Shown here: positions 1-9,986 of the stretch, piece after piece
How positions within the stretch are numbered: position 1 is the first letter of the stretch
Layout: the number at the start of each line of letters is the position of its first letter
NCBI RefSeq assembly: GCF_023101765.2
Contig: NC_064230.1
Location: 7,440,001 to 7,504,000, forward strand
Source of the DNA: Spodoptera frugiperda
Lineage: Eukaryota; Arthropoda; Insecta; Lepidoptera; Noctuidae
Reading direction: 5' to 3'
DNA length: 64,000 bases
The notes under the pieces: model-generated
What the model was told of the DNA's origin: nothing
The model's input: the letters and a program-made list of their open reading frames with translations, nothing else
Database searches by the model: none
Made by a program: the position numbers and the translations under genes

Positions 1-555
1 CTAATTTACTAACTACTAATTTACAAATACAAATGTACTAATTTAGTACTCAATTCTGAAATACTACATTTGATTTATGTATGTTTGTAAAAATACCACA
101 AGACATTCTTTAGTGTAAAATCTACAATTTAAATACGCAAGTTCTACTCAACAACTACATTTGCTCAATCTGTGATTATTAAAATACCACAAGACATTAG
201 ACCGCTATTCTTAAGCTACAATTTTATTACTTAGTTCTTAAAGACTAGATTTACTTTAAATATGATTATTAAAATACCACAAGACATTAGTTCTCATTCT
301 TTGGCATAGAATATACCATTTGATAACTCAATTCTGAAACAGTTCCCTAAACATACCAAGTTACTAATTAACTATAAGCATATAATATGCTTAATTCTTA
401 AAAACTACATGCACTTCAAGTATGATTTGATTATTCAGATACCATTAGACATTAGTTTCTATTCTAAGGCATAGAATCTACAATTTTATGACTTAGTTCT
501 TACAGACTAAAGACTGCTTTAAGTAGGCATCATTTTTAAAATACCACAACACATA
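1..555. repeat. AT-rich diverged tandem repeat block
   Basis: A core close to 'aaaataccacaagacatt' recurs near 92, 180, 270, 435 and 535 with spacings of roughly 85-100 bp or about twice that. Between the cores the sequence is AT-rich with recurring 'ttagttctta' and 'tctacaattt' words. This looks like an old satellite-like array cut by the window edge. No coding signal is visible. Confidence 0.6.
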
Positions 556-1115
556 AACGGAAAATTCACACGTGTAGGTAACAGGTACATAGATCGATGA
601 TCGATAATTAGTACTTCGTGATTAAAATTCGTTTTATAATGATTATAATCAAAGTCAGCATAGTAACCAGGTTAGTAGAAAACATGAGTAAGGTTTTCAA
701 GAAACAGTGTCAAGACTGTACTCGTAAAAATTATGAGAAGATATCGCGAACGTATCAAAAAAACTCAGGTCAACGAACCTGCGGCATAGACCGTAAAATT
801 TCGTATTTTAACGCATATTTACGCTATATTTCAATAAAACACGAATGGAGACACGATATAGGCCTAAATTAGAGATAACTTAGCCAGTTATTGATTAGAA
901 AATACCTAGATTTGTCGTAGATAACCCCATCTCATAGAAAATTTACGAAAAAGGTTTTAACCCGGGTTTTTGACAAAAAAACTACGATCACGGGTGTTTA
1001 GAGAGCGTTAGGGGCATTTTGGGACGCTATTGTGACAATGGCATGTGGTATTTACGGGAAATAATAGAAATCCTAACCAAAAAAAATACCACAAAAAAGC
1101 GGGAATCGGGCAATA
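556..1115. other. Intergenic stretch, no recognised gene
   Basis: Short open frames here (for example 618-872 on the plus strand) show no recognisable motif and no good splice structure. If the candidate minus-strand exon at 1122-1191 is real, this stretch would be its downstream intron. Confidence 0.4.
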
Positions 1116-1121
1116 GCTTAC

Positions 1122-1191
1122 CTCTTGATCGGTTGACCGCTCAAGTAAACTCCAACTTCTACGATTCGCATTCTCCGTACAAAACCGTTTC
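1122..1191 (-). CDS. Candidate exon of a gene divergent from BNIP3 (unrecognised)
   Basis: On the minus strand a 70-nt segment is bounded by a good acceptor (pyrimidine-rich run ending in TTTTGCAG) and a strong donor (GAG|GTAAGC). One frame is open throughout. It contains an ATG at 1171-1169 with A at -3 and would encode MRIVEVGVYLSGQPIK followed by a split codon. It could be the first coding exon after a spliced leader, or an internal exon. I do not recognise the protein. No following exon was found between here and the left window edge, so the gene would have to continue outside. A TTTGGCGCC site about 95 bp upstream fits a promoter but does not prove one. Confidence 0.33.
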
Positions 1192-1264
1192 CTGCAAAAT
1201 AACACTTATTTAAAACACAAATAACACGAAAAACATTAAAATAAACGAAATTACAACCCCATCA

Positions 1265-1273
1265 TTTGGCGCC
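1265..1273. promoter_or_regulatory. E2F-like site TTTGGCGCC
   Basis: The sequence matches the E2F consensus TTTSGCGC and lies just upstream (minus-strand sense) of the candidate divergent exon. A single match of this length can occur by chance. Confidence 0.25.
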
Positions 1274-1567
1274 TTTTGACTTTCCCGCGGCACAATCAGC
1301 TGTCATCACAACTTTAAAATTGCAAAGATTTGAGGTGAAAATAAAGAAGTTACCTGGTATTTTCTATTACATCGCAGTCTTGGTGCAGAGAAGCTTCACT
1401 TTTCTTATCACTCATTGTAAAAATACACTTAACTGCACAGTACACAATAATACTAGCGGTTCTTGAACTTATGTCATCACACAAAATCGGTAGAGCAAAA
1501 CGTTTCTAGTGTAGCAGGTGACAGCTGCAACGTGAATGTCAATGCATTTGGCATTGACTAGACGAAG

Positions 1568-1672
1568 TGAACGATTGAATGAATGATTGAATGAATGAAG
1601 TTAACGGTAAATAATGTTGCCAAGATAAGAAAAGGTAAAAGAAAAGAAAAAGGTAAAAAGAAGGAAAAAGTT
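1568..1672 (+). repeat. Low-complexity GAAT repeats and purine-rich run
   Basis: Imperfect 'gaatgaatgatt' microsatellite units are followed by a long purine-rich run of a, g and 'ggtaaaag' words. No function is inferred. Confidence 0.6.
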
Positions 1673-1741
1673 GGGTAGATATTCTTATTGTTTTTAAAAA
1701 ATATTTTAAAATATAACTTTAATATTTTATCGTAGTTCTAG

Positions 1742-1785
1742 CATAGAGCAACGCGGACCTCGTACGAGGCCCGCGTTGCTCTATG
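1742..1785. mobile_element. 44-bp palindromic mini-insertion with 8-bp target duplication
   Basis: The 15-bp arms CATAGAGCAACGCGG and CCGCGTTGCTCTATG are perfect inverted repeats. The centre CCTCGTACGAGG is itself palindromic, so the whole 44 bp pairs with one mismatch. It is flanked by perfect AGTTCTAG copies at 1734-1741 and 1786-1793. An 8-bp duplication is typical of hAT-type transposition, so this is probably a deletion product reduced to fused terminal repeats. The terminal bases fit the hAT consensus only partly. Confidence 0.7.
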
Positions 1786-2184
1786 AGTTCTAGTAACATT
1801 TATTATGTTCGTTTTATAGAAGATCTTATATTTTTGGAATTTTCGGTAGAAGTTTCAAATTGACAATACCTGGTTAGTTTATTTTATTGATATCGTTGTT
1901 TTATTGTACATTTTTTATTTAATTTATATATCTTTATTTATTTATTGTATGGTAAGCGTATTCAAACATAATTAAATGAAATCAATAAATTCTTAATTTT
2001 TGATTAAACGTGATGGATGCATGGAAAAGAAAATAGTCAATATTTTGTCTCAAAAATTCAATTATTTACAAACATGAATAGTTTTGAAATAAAATTACAA
2101 TACATAAGAAACTAGTGAAAGTGAGTGTCCTTGAAAGTTTTCTCTATATTTCTTAACTGGCAACATTATTTTTTGTTTACAAAT

Positions 2185-2454
2185 CGTACCCAATCAAAAA
2201 TGGTATAGTTTACGTTCTTGTTTACGATTGGCTAAATTAAATGGCTAAATAGCCAATCAGAATAGATTGCGATTAGCACGCCTTCTGTCACAGCGGAACA
2301 AAATCAAAACAGTCAACACAAAAAGAAAACAAAGGCTGTCGTGGGAGGTTGTTCTCTTTGTGAAAACTTGAAAAACTCGATAATTTTCCTTCGAAAGTGC
2401 GTTATTTCGTCCTAGTTACAGTTTAATCGTGTTGTGAATTTGTTTAGCGTGAAT
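2185..2454 (+). promoter_or_regulatory. BNIP3: Probable BNIP3 promoter and 5' leader
   Basis: The 270 bases before the BNIP3 ATG hold several CCAAT-type words (CCAATCA at about 2190 and 2256, and inverted ATTGGCT near 2227) and then a leader-like sequence. No TATA box stands out. The transcription start cannot be placed from sequence alone. Confidence 0.45.
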
Positions 2455-2494
2455 ATGACGACTCGAAAAATGAACACCATCGAAGATCTGAGCG
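2455..2494 (+). CDS. BNIP3: BNIP3 homologue, coding exon 1 of 7
   Basis: Start of a BNIP3-family protein: a single-pass outer mitochondrial membrane (and ER) BH3-like receptor that recruits LC3/Atg8 for mitophagy and is often hypoxia-induced. This exon gives MTTRKMNTIEDLS plus the first base of a split Glu codon, then donor G|GTGAGT. The ATG has A at -3. Seven exons join without frame conflict to 189 aa, against 194 for classic human BNIP3. Order in the whole protein: WVEL LIR at residues 16-19; conserved EYIRLLREAQRES at 31-43; DWVWEWSSRPDQLPPK at 91-106, the most conserved family block; a C-terminal transmembrane segment at about 152-175; and a short luminal tail. The match to family blocks in order makes the assignment firm. 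Intron 1 is unusually long, about 38.7 kb. Confidence 0.9.
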
Positions 2495-2555
2495 GTGAGT
2501 ACATTTTGCAGACATAAATAAATAAAGGAACTTGTGTCAACAAAACTTGTTTGGT

Positions 2556-2579
2556 GCGTGACGAAACACTATTTACGTG
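2556..2579 (+). promoter_or_regulatory. Two HIF-type core motifs at the start of BNIP3 intron 1
   Basis: GCGTG (2556-2560) and ACGTG (2575-2579) match the RCGTG hypoxia-response core and lie 60-85 bp after exon 1. BNIP3 is a known HIF target in mammals. Five-base cores are frequent by chance, so this is only suggestive. Confidence 0.2.
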
Positions 2580-2728
2580 TTTCTAATCGCTTTATTCACC
2601 ACCAAAGGCTGCAAAACAACGTAAATTTCCTCTTAAAACTTCAATAAACGTATTATTAAAAAGTAAGACGCAGAATACGAAGATTCCTTGTTCAATGTTT
2701 ACGTTTTAAACGTTTCAAAATAACCAAC

Positions 2729-2735
2729 ATGGCGG
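2729..2735 (+). promoter_or_regulatory. YY1/Pho-like ATGGCGG motif in intron 1
   Basis: ATGGCGG in the context aacATGGCGGtcg resembles the YY1/Pleiohomeotic element often found just downstream of transcription starts. A similar motif precedes the LSM12 gene at 58696. Function is not proven. Confidence 0.25.
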
Positions 2736-3147
2736 TCGCGAGTTCAACTCTCGAGGTCAATAAATTAATTTGCGTCATAATAGAATAATGCGTACATGTT
2801 ATGTACTGTGATTAACCAATATTATAAACAGCCACGTCATATACATCGGAAGATATAATATAATAACAACATCTTTATTTAGTTGGATAATATTTCAAAA
2901 TAAAAAAAAAATATACCCGCTTGTATTTTCTGCTCGCCTAGTACACATATTGACTGCACATAGATTTATTTATTTTTATTGATTAGGTTGTTTATTTATA
3001 TTTATGCTTATCACTTTGTGTCGTAGGCAGAGATAATGCGTATCCACCTAATAAATAAAAGAAATAAGGTAATTTTATTTTCTCATTAAAATAAAATGAA
3101 ATGGTGTGGAAACAATGAAATTCTTTTTTCATTCTAATAAGTTTCAA

Positions 3148-3235
3148 GGATTGGCCGCAGAAAACTCTGAACAGAGAGGAGTGGAAGGAGGGTAGGGAGG
3201 CCTTTTCCCTGCAGTGGGATGATCACGGCTAAAAA
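3148..3235 (+). pseudogene. Non-LTR retrotransposon ORF2 C-terminal stub
   Basis: One frame reads KDWPQKTLNREEWKEGREAF and continues with LQWDDHG and a TAA stop, followed by an AAATAAATAAATAA tail. This W-x-x-x-A/T-x-x-R-x-x-W arrangement is typical of the end of LINE ORF2 proteins. A minus-strand relative lies at 27318-27400 with nearly the same peptide. It is 5' truncated. Confidence 0.7.
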
Positions 3236-3312
3236 TAAATAAATAATAGGTTTAGGAGAAAGTATGTTGCATATATTTATTTATATGCGTCAGCTTATGT
3301 ATGTATGTAAGT

Positions 3313-3988
3313 TTAACCACTCAAACGTTCACGTGCGACACCTGTCAACACCTTGTACGCCCACGCGCTCGATCTGTGTTGAACCGCGTCGAGCGCCCCA
3401 TGCCGTTACCGATTCAAAGTGTATTTTCTAGCAAACTATTGCAGCTATAGCAAAGTAAAAAATACCAGTATAAAGCTGAATTATTAAGGAATCAAAATAT
3501 ATACTAATTAAAGTACAGAAATCAATCACAAATGCATAAAAAAATGTTGAACTTAACAGAACGGGCTAAATATTTGTTTGTTTTTTTGAACAAGTTTTGA
3601 CTAAACGTTATTTAATTATTTATTTTCGTTGTTTTATTTTGAAAGAATGAATCTTAAGGATTATTTTAATATACAACACTAATACAGTAGGATGATAAAT
3701 AAATGAATACTTCAATTTTAAACGCAAACACTTCACAAAACTTGACACACAGTTTGTAAACAATTATTTTTTATATTCTTGCTGTCACCTGGCATACTGT
3801 TTTACCGACCAATAGATGCGTTATTTAATACAGATCCATCTAGTATAACATTCGTAAAGCTCTTTGAAGCTTGTCATAGATAAAAATTCGTTGGAAGTGA
3901 ACAAGTCAAATGGGCTGCTATAGTCGCCCGGGCGTTTAACGCCAAAATTTTTGGGCGACTATAGTCGCCCGGGCGTTTGAGTGGTTAA
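3313..3988. mobile_element. Non-autonomous TTAA-flanked element (piggyBac-like), 668 bp
   Basis: TTAA at 3313-3316 and 3985-3988 flank perfect inverted termini CCACTCAAACG and CGTTTGAGTGG. TTAA duplication is the hallmark of piggyBac-type transposition. No transposase frame is present. Near the right end CTATAGTCGCCCGGGCGTTT occurs twice (about 3919 and 3959) around a short spacer. Confidence 0.7.
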
Positions 3989-4002
3989 AAGATTTGAAGA
4001 CA

Positions 4003-4083
4003 ATGTATGTAGGATCGACAAGCGTCGCGTAGGACGTCTACCCACAAGGTCGATATACGACCTGTTTAAGGTCGCAGACACTA
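4003..4083 (+). pseudogene. LINE ORF2 C-terminal fragment cut by SINE B
   Basis: The frame reads RIDKRRVGRLPTRSIYDLFK and then VADTR. This resembles the RRxGRPPTRWxDDL region near the C-terminus of lepidopteran LINE ORF2 proteins. It ends where the family B copy at 4084 begins, and the frame runs on by chance into the SINE up to a stop at about 4143. Confidence 0.55.
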
Positions 4084-4250
4084 GATCCGGAGCTGCGGAC
4101 TACCTAGCGGGTTTACCGGGGCTCCGGCTCGAAAAGCAGGAGTAGGAACGGGGTGGGTTTTAGTCAGTAAGAGTCTGACACTCCATCTCGCCTCGCTCAA
4201 GGCGGGAGAAGTAATAGGATGATTTTCCCCCCTCAAAAAAAAAAACCCTG
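4084..4250 (+). mobile_element. SINE-like family B, plus
   Basis: Reference copy for family B: head 'gagctgcggactacctagcg', middle 'tttagtcagtaagagtctga', end 'gatgattttcccccctc' followed by a poly(A) run, which sets the orientation. The family recurs over 20 times in the window. No RNA polymerase III box could be assigned with confidence. Confidence 0.75.
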
Positions 4251-4640
4251 TCTACTACCCTATTGACGTAAACCTAACAATTTTACGTATCTTTTTAAAT
4301 GATAAAACCGGCTCATAAGAAATGAGAAATCTTGTTGTAAATGTCATGCCTATTTTGGCTCGGAGAGTCGGAGCGCAATAGATATTTGTAGGTGGTAATA
4401 CTATATTTAGCTCGCATAGTTAGTTGTTATAGAATGTGATATTTTAAAGCTGGAGAATTTGTTTGTTTTAATGCGGTAATATCCCGAACTGCTGGGTCGA
4501 ATTTAATATGTAATCCTTTTTGTCTTGGATAACCCATTTATCGAGGAAGGTTATGTTACTAGTTAATTATATAAATGCGAAAGTTTGTGTGTTTGTTAAG
4601 GTCGATATTAAAGAAAGAGGGGTAAATTATGGTCAAGAAT
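4251..4640. other. Intronic AT-rich stretch with a common lepidopteran repeat start
   Basis: Mostly unassigned. From about 4563 'ataaatgcgaaagtttgtgt' opens a repeat also seen, diverged, at about 29650-29760. Confidence 0.4.
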
Positions 4641-4745
4641 AACACATAGGCTACTTTTTATCCAACGGCAACGCAGGCTGCTGCTGCTAGCAGAAGCTAG
4701 AAGGCAAACCGCGCGAAAGTAACTAGTTTATGTATAATATTAGCA
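4641..4745 (+). mobile_element. Degenerate RTE-like tail fragment (family O2)
   Basis: It ends in 'tataatattagcatagata', the same terminal word as the better copies at 48177-48370 and 62037-62229. Confidence 0.45.
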
Positions 4746-4747
4746 TA

Positions 4748-5055
4748 GATAAGTGTGAGAGAGCAGTGCTTCGGCACGAATGGCCGGCTCGACCGGAGTG
4801 ATACCACGGCCTCACAGAAAACCGACGTGAAACAACGCTTGCGTTGTGTTTCGTTATGTGAATGAGGTTACCGGAAGCCCAATTACTCCCCTTCCCAATC
4901 CCTGATTCCCCAACAACCCTTAAATTCCTAACCCCCAAAAGGCCGGCAACGCACTTGTAACGCCTCTGGTGTTTCAAGTGTTCATAGGCGGCGGCGATTG
5001 CTTACTATCAGGTGATACGTCTGCTCGTAAAAGGCGAGTTCCATAAAAAAAAAAA
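4748..5055 (+). mobile_element. SINE family A, plus, near full length
   Basis: Reference copy of family A. The head is 'gcttcggcacgaatggccgg' and the middle 'aaacaacgcttgcgttgtg'. The tail has 'cttactatcaggtgatacgt' and ends in poly(A) at about 5045. The tail is shared with LINE fragments at 44846-45047 and 52465-52562. Confidence 0.75.
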
Positions 5056-5394
5056 AATAAGCACAGTGTACAGGCGGTCTTATCACACAAGACAAGGGAT
5101 TATGACCATTTTAAAACACAAACTAATAAGGGAAAAGCCGAGAACATACAACATTAGATAATAATAATACGTAGAACGATCGACTTATCATTATACAAGT
5201 AAACATAATAATATCGTGACGGTATGAAAACAAAAATAGAATGAGTCATGAATCTCGCTTAGCGGCTTGCGAACTACGCATTTACGACAACTTAAAGCGA
5301 ATTCGCAATCATTTCACATCATACGATGTTTTAAACCTGTTCGTAAATACCACGTGGTGGGTTTTGTTTTCTCATTTTCATTTGTAATTTTTTA

Positions 5395-5615
5395 TTTATG
5401 GTATAAGCCAGTAAACGAGCAAACGTATCACCTGATGGTAAGCAATCGCCGCTGCTCATGGACACTTGAAACACCAGAGGCGTTACAAGTGCGTTGCCGG
5501 CCTAACTAATTTCAAACCCCGAAAAGGGTTAGGAATTTAAGGGTTGTTGGTGAATCAGGGATTAGGAAGGGGGATAATTGAGTTTCCGGTAACCTCACTC
5601 AAACAACGCAAGTGT
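5395..5615 (-). mobile_element. SINE family A, minus, 5' truncated
   Basis: It reads from the tail (ggtataagccagtaaacgag) through the 'cctgatggtaagcaatcgcc' motif to the 'ttccggtaacctcactcaaa' middle section. The head is missing. Confidence 0.7.
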
Positions 5616-5756
5616 TATTTACATACTTATTTATGTTGTCCTATGTGATTTTGTGGTGTACAATAAAGTATAAATAAATAAATAATGTAATGGTCCCATA
5701 CAGTTCGGCTTCAGAGGAATTTCCTCCCACGGATCCTCCGATTGTGGAATAAACTC

Positions 5757-5830
5757 ATTTTTAAAGGGGGACAATCATCCAGTGACTTCCCCGCTCTGGG
5801 CGAGGCGAGAGGGAGTGTCTGCACCACTGA
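5757..5830 (-). mobile_element. SINE-like family B fragment, minus
   Basis: 'gacaatcatccagtgacttc' and 'gcgaggcgagagggagtgtc' match family B. The head half is missing. Confidence 0.6.
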
Positions 5831-5859
5831 CAAACCTGTCTAGGTGAAGAAAACCTGGA

Positions 5860-5990
5860 AAACCTAATTTCTAATTATAAGTTAGAAATCGCCAACTCGC
5901 ATTGAGCAAGCGTGGTGATTAATGCCCAAACCTTCTCCGTGTGAGAAGAGGCCTTTGGTCTGCAACGGACACTTATAAGCTGCTTATGAC
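5860..5990 (-). mobile_element. LINE-tail family R fragment, minus
   Basis: 'ttgagcaagcgtggtgatta' and 'cttctccgtgtgagaagagg' are the reverse complement of the plus copy at 6998-7240. Confidence 0.6.
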
Positions 5991-6367
5991 GATGATGACG
6001 AGAACGCTTCTTAAACCAAACATAATTTAATTATATCGAAAATCAGGCAAAATAACACGAAACCTCGTTGCATTTTTAAATCGACGAATCAATAAACGGA
6101 TTATCGATAAAGACATACGCATGTAACAAAGATAAAGAAAATAAATAAGGAAATCCAATTATTTATCAATATCGATGTCGTTGTATACAAGTAATTGCTT
6201 ACTTATTGAATGCACGATGATACCACAATAATTGGCCTCAAATTGGTCCTTATTATTGATAAGATAAGATTAAAATTACGCATCGAAACTTAATTGGTGA
6301 TCTGATTTGGGTCACGTATTTAATTCAAAGGTAGACTGCGTGGCAGAACCGTATTAGGGTGCGTAGA
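5991..6367. other. Intronic AT-rich stretch, nothing recognised
   Basis: No open frame, RNA gene or repeat could be assigned here. Confidence 0.4.
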
Positions 6368-6800
6368 GATGTGCTATGTAACTATGCTAGGCACGCCGGT
6401 AAACGAGCAGACTTATCACCTGATGGTAAGCAATTGCCGCCGCCCATGGACACTTGAAACAGCAGAGGCGTTACAAGTGCATTGCCGGTTTTGGGGGTTA
6501 GGCATTTAAGGGTTGTTGTTCGGGATTCGGGGATTGGGGAGATTGGAAAGGCGGGAAATTGGGCCTCCGGTAACCTCCCTCGCATAACGAAACACAACGC
6601 AAGCGATGTTTCACGTCGGTTTTCTGTGAGGCCGTGGTATCACTCCGGTCGAACCGGCCCATTCGTGCCGAAGCATAACTCTCCCACACTTGATATGTAA
6701 TAGCTAAGCTGTGAAACTATGTGACCGTTTCTACTGATACTAAGCTATGTAGCTGTGCGAGGAAGATACGCAGCTCGGGTATGCGATGTAGCGATAGTTT
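6368..6800 (-). mobile_element. MITE family E interrupted by SINE A
   Basis: Family E sequence ('agagatgtgctatgtaacta' at 6368 and 'gctaagctgtgaaactatgt' from 6703) is split by the SINE A copy at about 6393-6690. The order shows that E inserted before A. The E copy runs to about 6800 at 'gcgatgtagcgatagt'. Confidence 0.6.
6393..6692 (-). mobile_element. SINE family A, minus, near full length
   Basis: All parts are present in reverse order: tail 'cacctgatggtaagcaattg', middle 'gcctccggtaacctccctcg', head 'cattcgtgccgaagcataac'. It lies inside a family E MITE. Confidence 0.75.
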
Positions 6801-6997
6801 AGTTATAAGAGATTACACATTTAAAAGAGTCTGCAAAGCAACGCTCTCTGATAAAAATACCACGTGCTGAGGACTCTTAACCGACGTGCTATGTGTTTGC
6901 ATGACGAATATGAACGACCAAATGTGATAAAAACTAAGGAAATATGCAAGAATCGTAGCCGGTGACGCTCCTCATATCAACATCAACAGCCTATAAG

Positions 6998-7240
6998 TAT
7001 CCACTGCTGACCAAAGGCCTCTTCTCACACGGAGAAGGTTTGAGCTTTAATCACCACGCTTGCTCAATGCGGGTTGGCGATTTCAAACTTATAATTAGAA
7101 ATTATAAGCCCAGATTTCCTCACGATGTTTTCATTCACCGTTTGTCAGTGGTGTCTAAATAATCTTGGAAAGTACCTACATATAACTCGGAAAAAGTCAC
7201 ATTGGTACTTGCGGTAAGTTTCGAACCCATGCATGAGAAG
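6998..7240 (+). mobile_element. LINE-tail family R, plus
   Basis: 'gaccaaaggcctcttctcac' and 'ttcaccgtttgtcagtggtg' are shared with copies at 5860, 13706, 16410 and 17605. Non-coding, and typical of a retroelement 3' region. Confidence 0.6.
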
Positions 7241-7611
7241 CTTAAAACTAAAAAAAATACAATCCAATATCTACTTACATAAATCATTATCAACATGGTA
7301 ATTACACCATAAATTGAATGACATTCCATTATACATATTAAACCAATGACTCCAATCGACTCCTACAATCGGATCACGCATGACATCACCTTCCTCCCGA
7401 CTCCCATCATCCAATCAGCGTTGAAAGCAATTGTCGTACATAGACCCTATTCTAAATATAAAACTGCGGGTAGATTGAAAAATTGCTGCTATTTTCGTTT
7501 GATCATGCGTTTATTGTCAGTTTGAGACGAGACGCGGTCGGGGTAACACGTGTTGGATGGTAATTGGGAATGAGAATCGATTTTTTGTTGTATTCGAATT
7601 GAATAAATGTT
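7241..7611. other. Intronic stretch, nothing firm
   Basis: Around 7490-7600 the composition is less AT-rich ('gagacgagacgcggtcgggg'), but no exon or repeat could be assigned. Confidence 0.3.
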
Positions 7612-8122
7612 TTAAGGACGCGTTCTCATAATTGACAGGTATCGAATCGCATCACTACATTGACACGACTCTCGACAATACACACATACGCACGGATAGC
7701 TGCGGAAATTATGACAAAATGAACTTGATACTTTGAAAGTTTGAATATTTTCTTACTTTCTTTTTTAATATTTTTATTTTGTTTAGTGCGTGCGTAGACT
7801 CAAATGTTTTGTGTTATCTGTTGTTCAATTCCGTTCAGTGCCGAATTTGGGCTCGGATTATTCGATTGGTGTCATTTTCATAGTTTTCGGAAAGTAAGCG
7901 TTCGAAATCAAAAATCAAATGGTGCCAACGCAAAACTAACTTTTTACATGCTTTTATTTAGTTTCATATGTAAAGGATGTATGTATGTGTGTTTGTTTGT
8001 ATGTTTCTATATAACAGACCTCTTCCAACTCGATTTTTACCCATTTTAAACGGACCGATTTCGTTCAAACTTTGTAGACTTATCAAGGACCGGTGGCAAA
8101 TTAATACCTCGTAGAAATTAAT

Positions 8123-8350
8123 CAAGGGTCAGGAATCCCTGACGTGGACACTTAACAGCCCAGATGAACCTGAAGAGATATGAATATACTATCTTAAGAA
8201 AAGTTGTTCAGCGTGATGAGCACATTTTAGCGCCATACGAAAATCGAGGATGTAGAATCCCTGACATGGACTCCAGCCCAGCCGAACCTGAAGAGATTTG
8301 AATATACTTTCAAGAAAAGATATTTAGCGTGATGAGCACTTTTTCGCCAT
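8123..8350 (+). repeat. Diverged direct duplication, about 115-bp units
   Basis: 'cctgaagagatatgaatata' with 'gcgtgatgagcac' occurs at about 8169-8224 and again, diverged, at about 8288-8340, each preceded by 'gaatccctgac'. Two tandem copies, non-coding. Confidence 0.6.
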
Positions 8351-8465
8351 ATCTTTTATACTAATTATTCTCATAACAATACTAAATTTTCCGCCTACTG
8401 TTAGTATTAATATTAAAATTATTTTGTTCGGTTCATCACAAAAACATGTTTTTAAGTTTAATCTA

Positions 8466-8879
<414 letters not shown>

Positions 8880-9986
8880 TTATTATGGTTTTATATCAAT
8901 GGTTTTCGGGGTCGCCAAGATAAAAAAAAAACAATTATGGTAACGAACGTGACAAGACCTGGGTGGAACAAACAAAGAAAATACATAAAATAAATTAAAC
9001 ATCAATTCTTTATTTTCACGATATTTGTTTGAATATGCGAGGAATGAGCCCGTAAATTCATATTTCTTGCCTGTCTTGGGTCAATTAATTCCGGAAGAAG
9101 ACAATTTTTATAAAATCGAATGATTCACTCCGTATTCGATATTAGCGACCCCAAAAACCACAACAATGACACTCATGTCGAAAAATGACAATGCCAGAAT
9201 CTCTATAGAGCTTTGTCCCACCAAAAAAATATAGTGTACAGACATGCCAAATGTAGCATTCTATTGCTGCTCTATTAGTGATAACTAAAAACATGATTAA
9301 AAGCCTTTAGATCTTGCGGTTTCTATATGAATCTAAGTACAAAATATTACATTTAGGTTAGGTTAATTGCAGTTATAATGGTAGAAATAATTAAATTACC
9401 ATGCTATCATAGGGTGTTTAGCTATGAAAGGAAGGAATGTCATCACTCATCACCAATATCACCTTTAGTAATCCTACTTTAATTCATAATCATAACGAAA
9501 CAACAATGTAAACAGAACAGACAGAGCGAATGTCAAATAATGACTTTTTGGACATAATGACACACGCACGCCAATGAGGTTTCGTTACATCTAATCACTA
9601 ACGTTCAAACACGAAATCATAATTATAATATGCATTCATTATAATATATATTATAAAAAAAAAATTAACTAGCAGTATGTATTAAAACCAAATTCATATT
9701 AAAATTCGTACACATTACATTAATAAATCTTTTTTTTATTGAATTACTCGTTTTGTTCCTTGTGCAAGCGTACTAAGAAACGCAGAGGGTCGCGATAAAT
9801 ACAGGAAATAGGCCTTGGGTTTTTAAAATTCTTTTTATTTCCTAATTTTTATCCGCAAGTTTATCAGAATAATAATTAAGTAACCAAGGGTCTTATTTTC
9901 ATTGCATAATTTTGATTAATTTACATTTTTTGTACATTGATGAAATTAAGTGGGGCAGGATCTGGCATGGTCATTTATATATTTAT

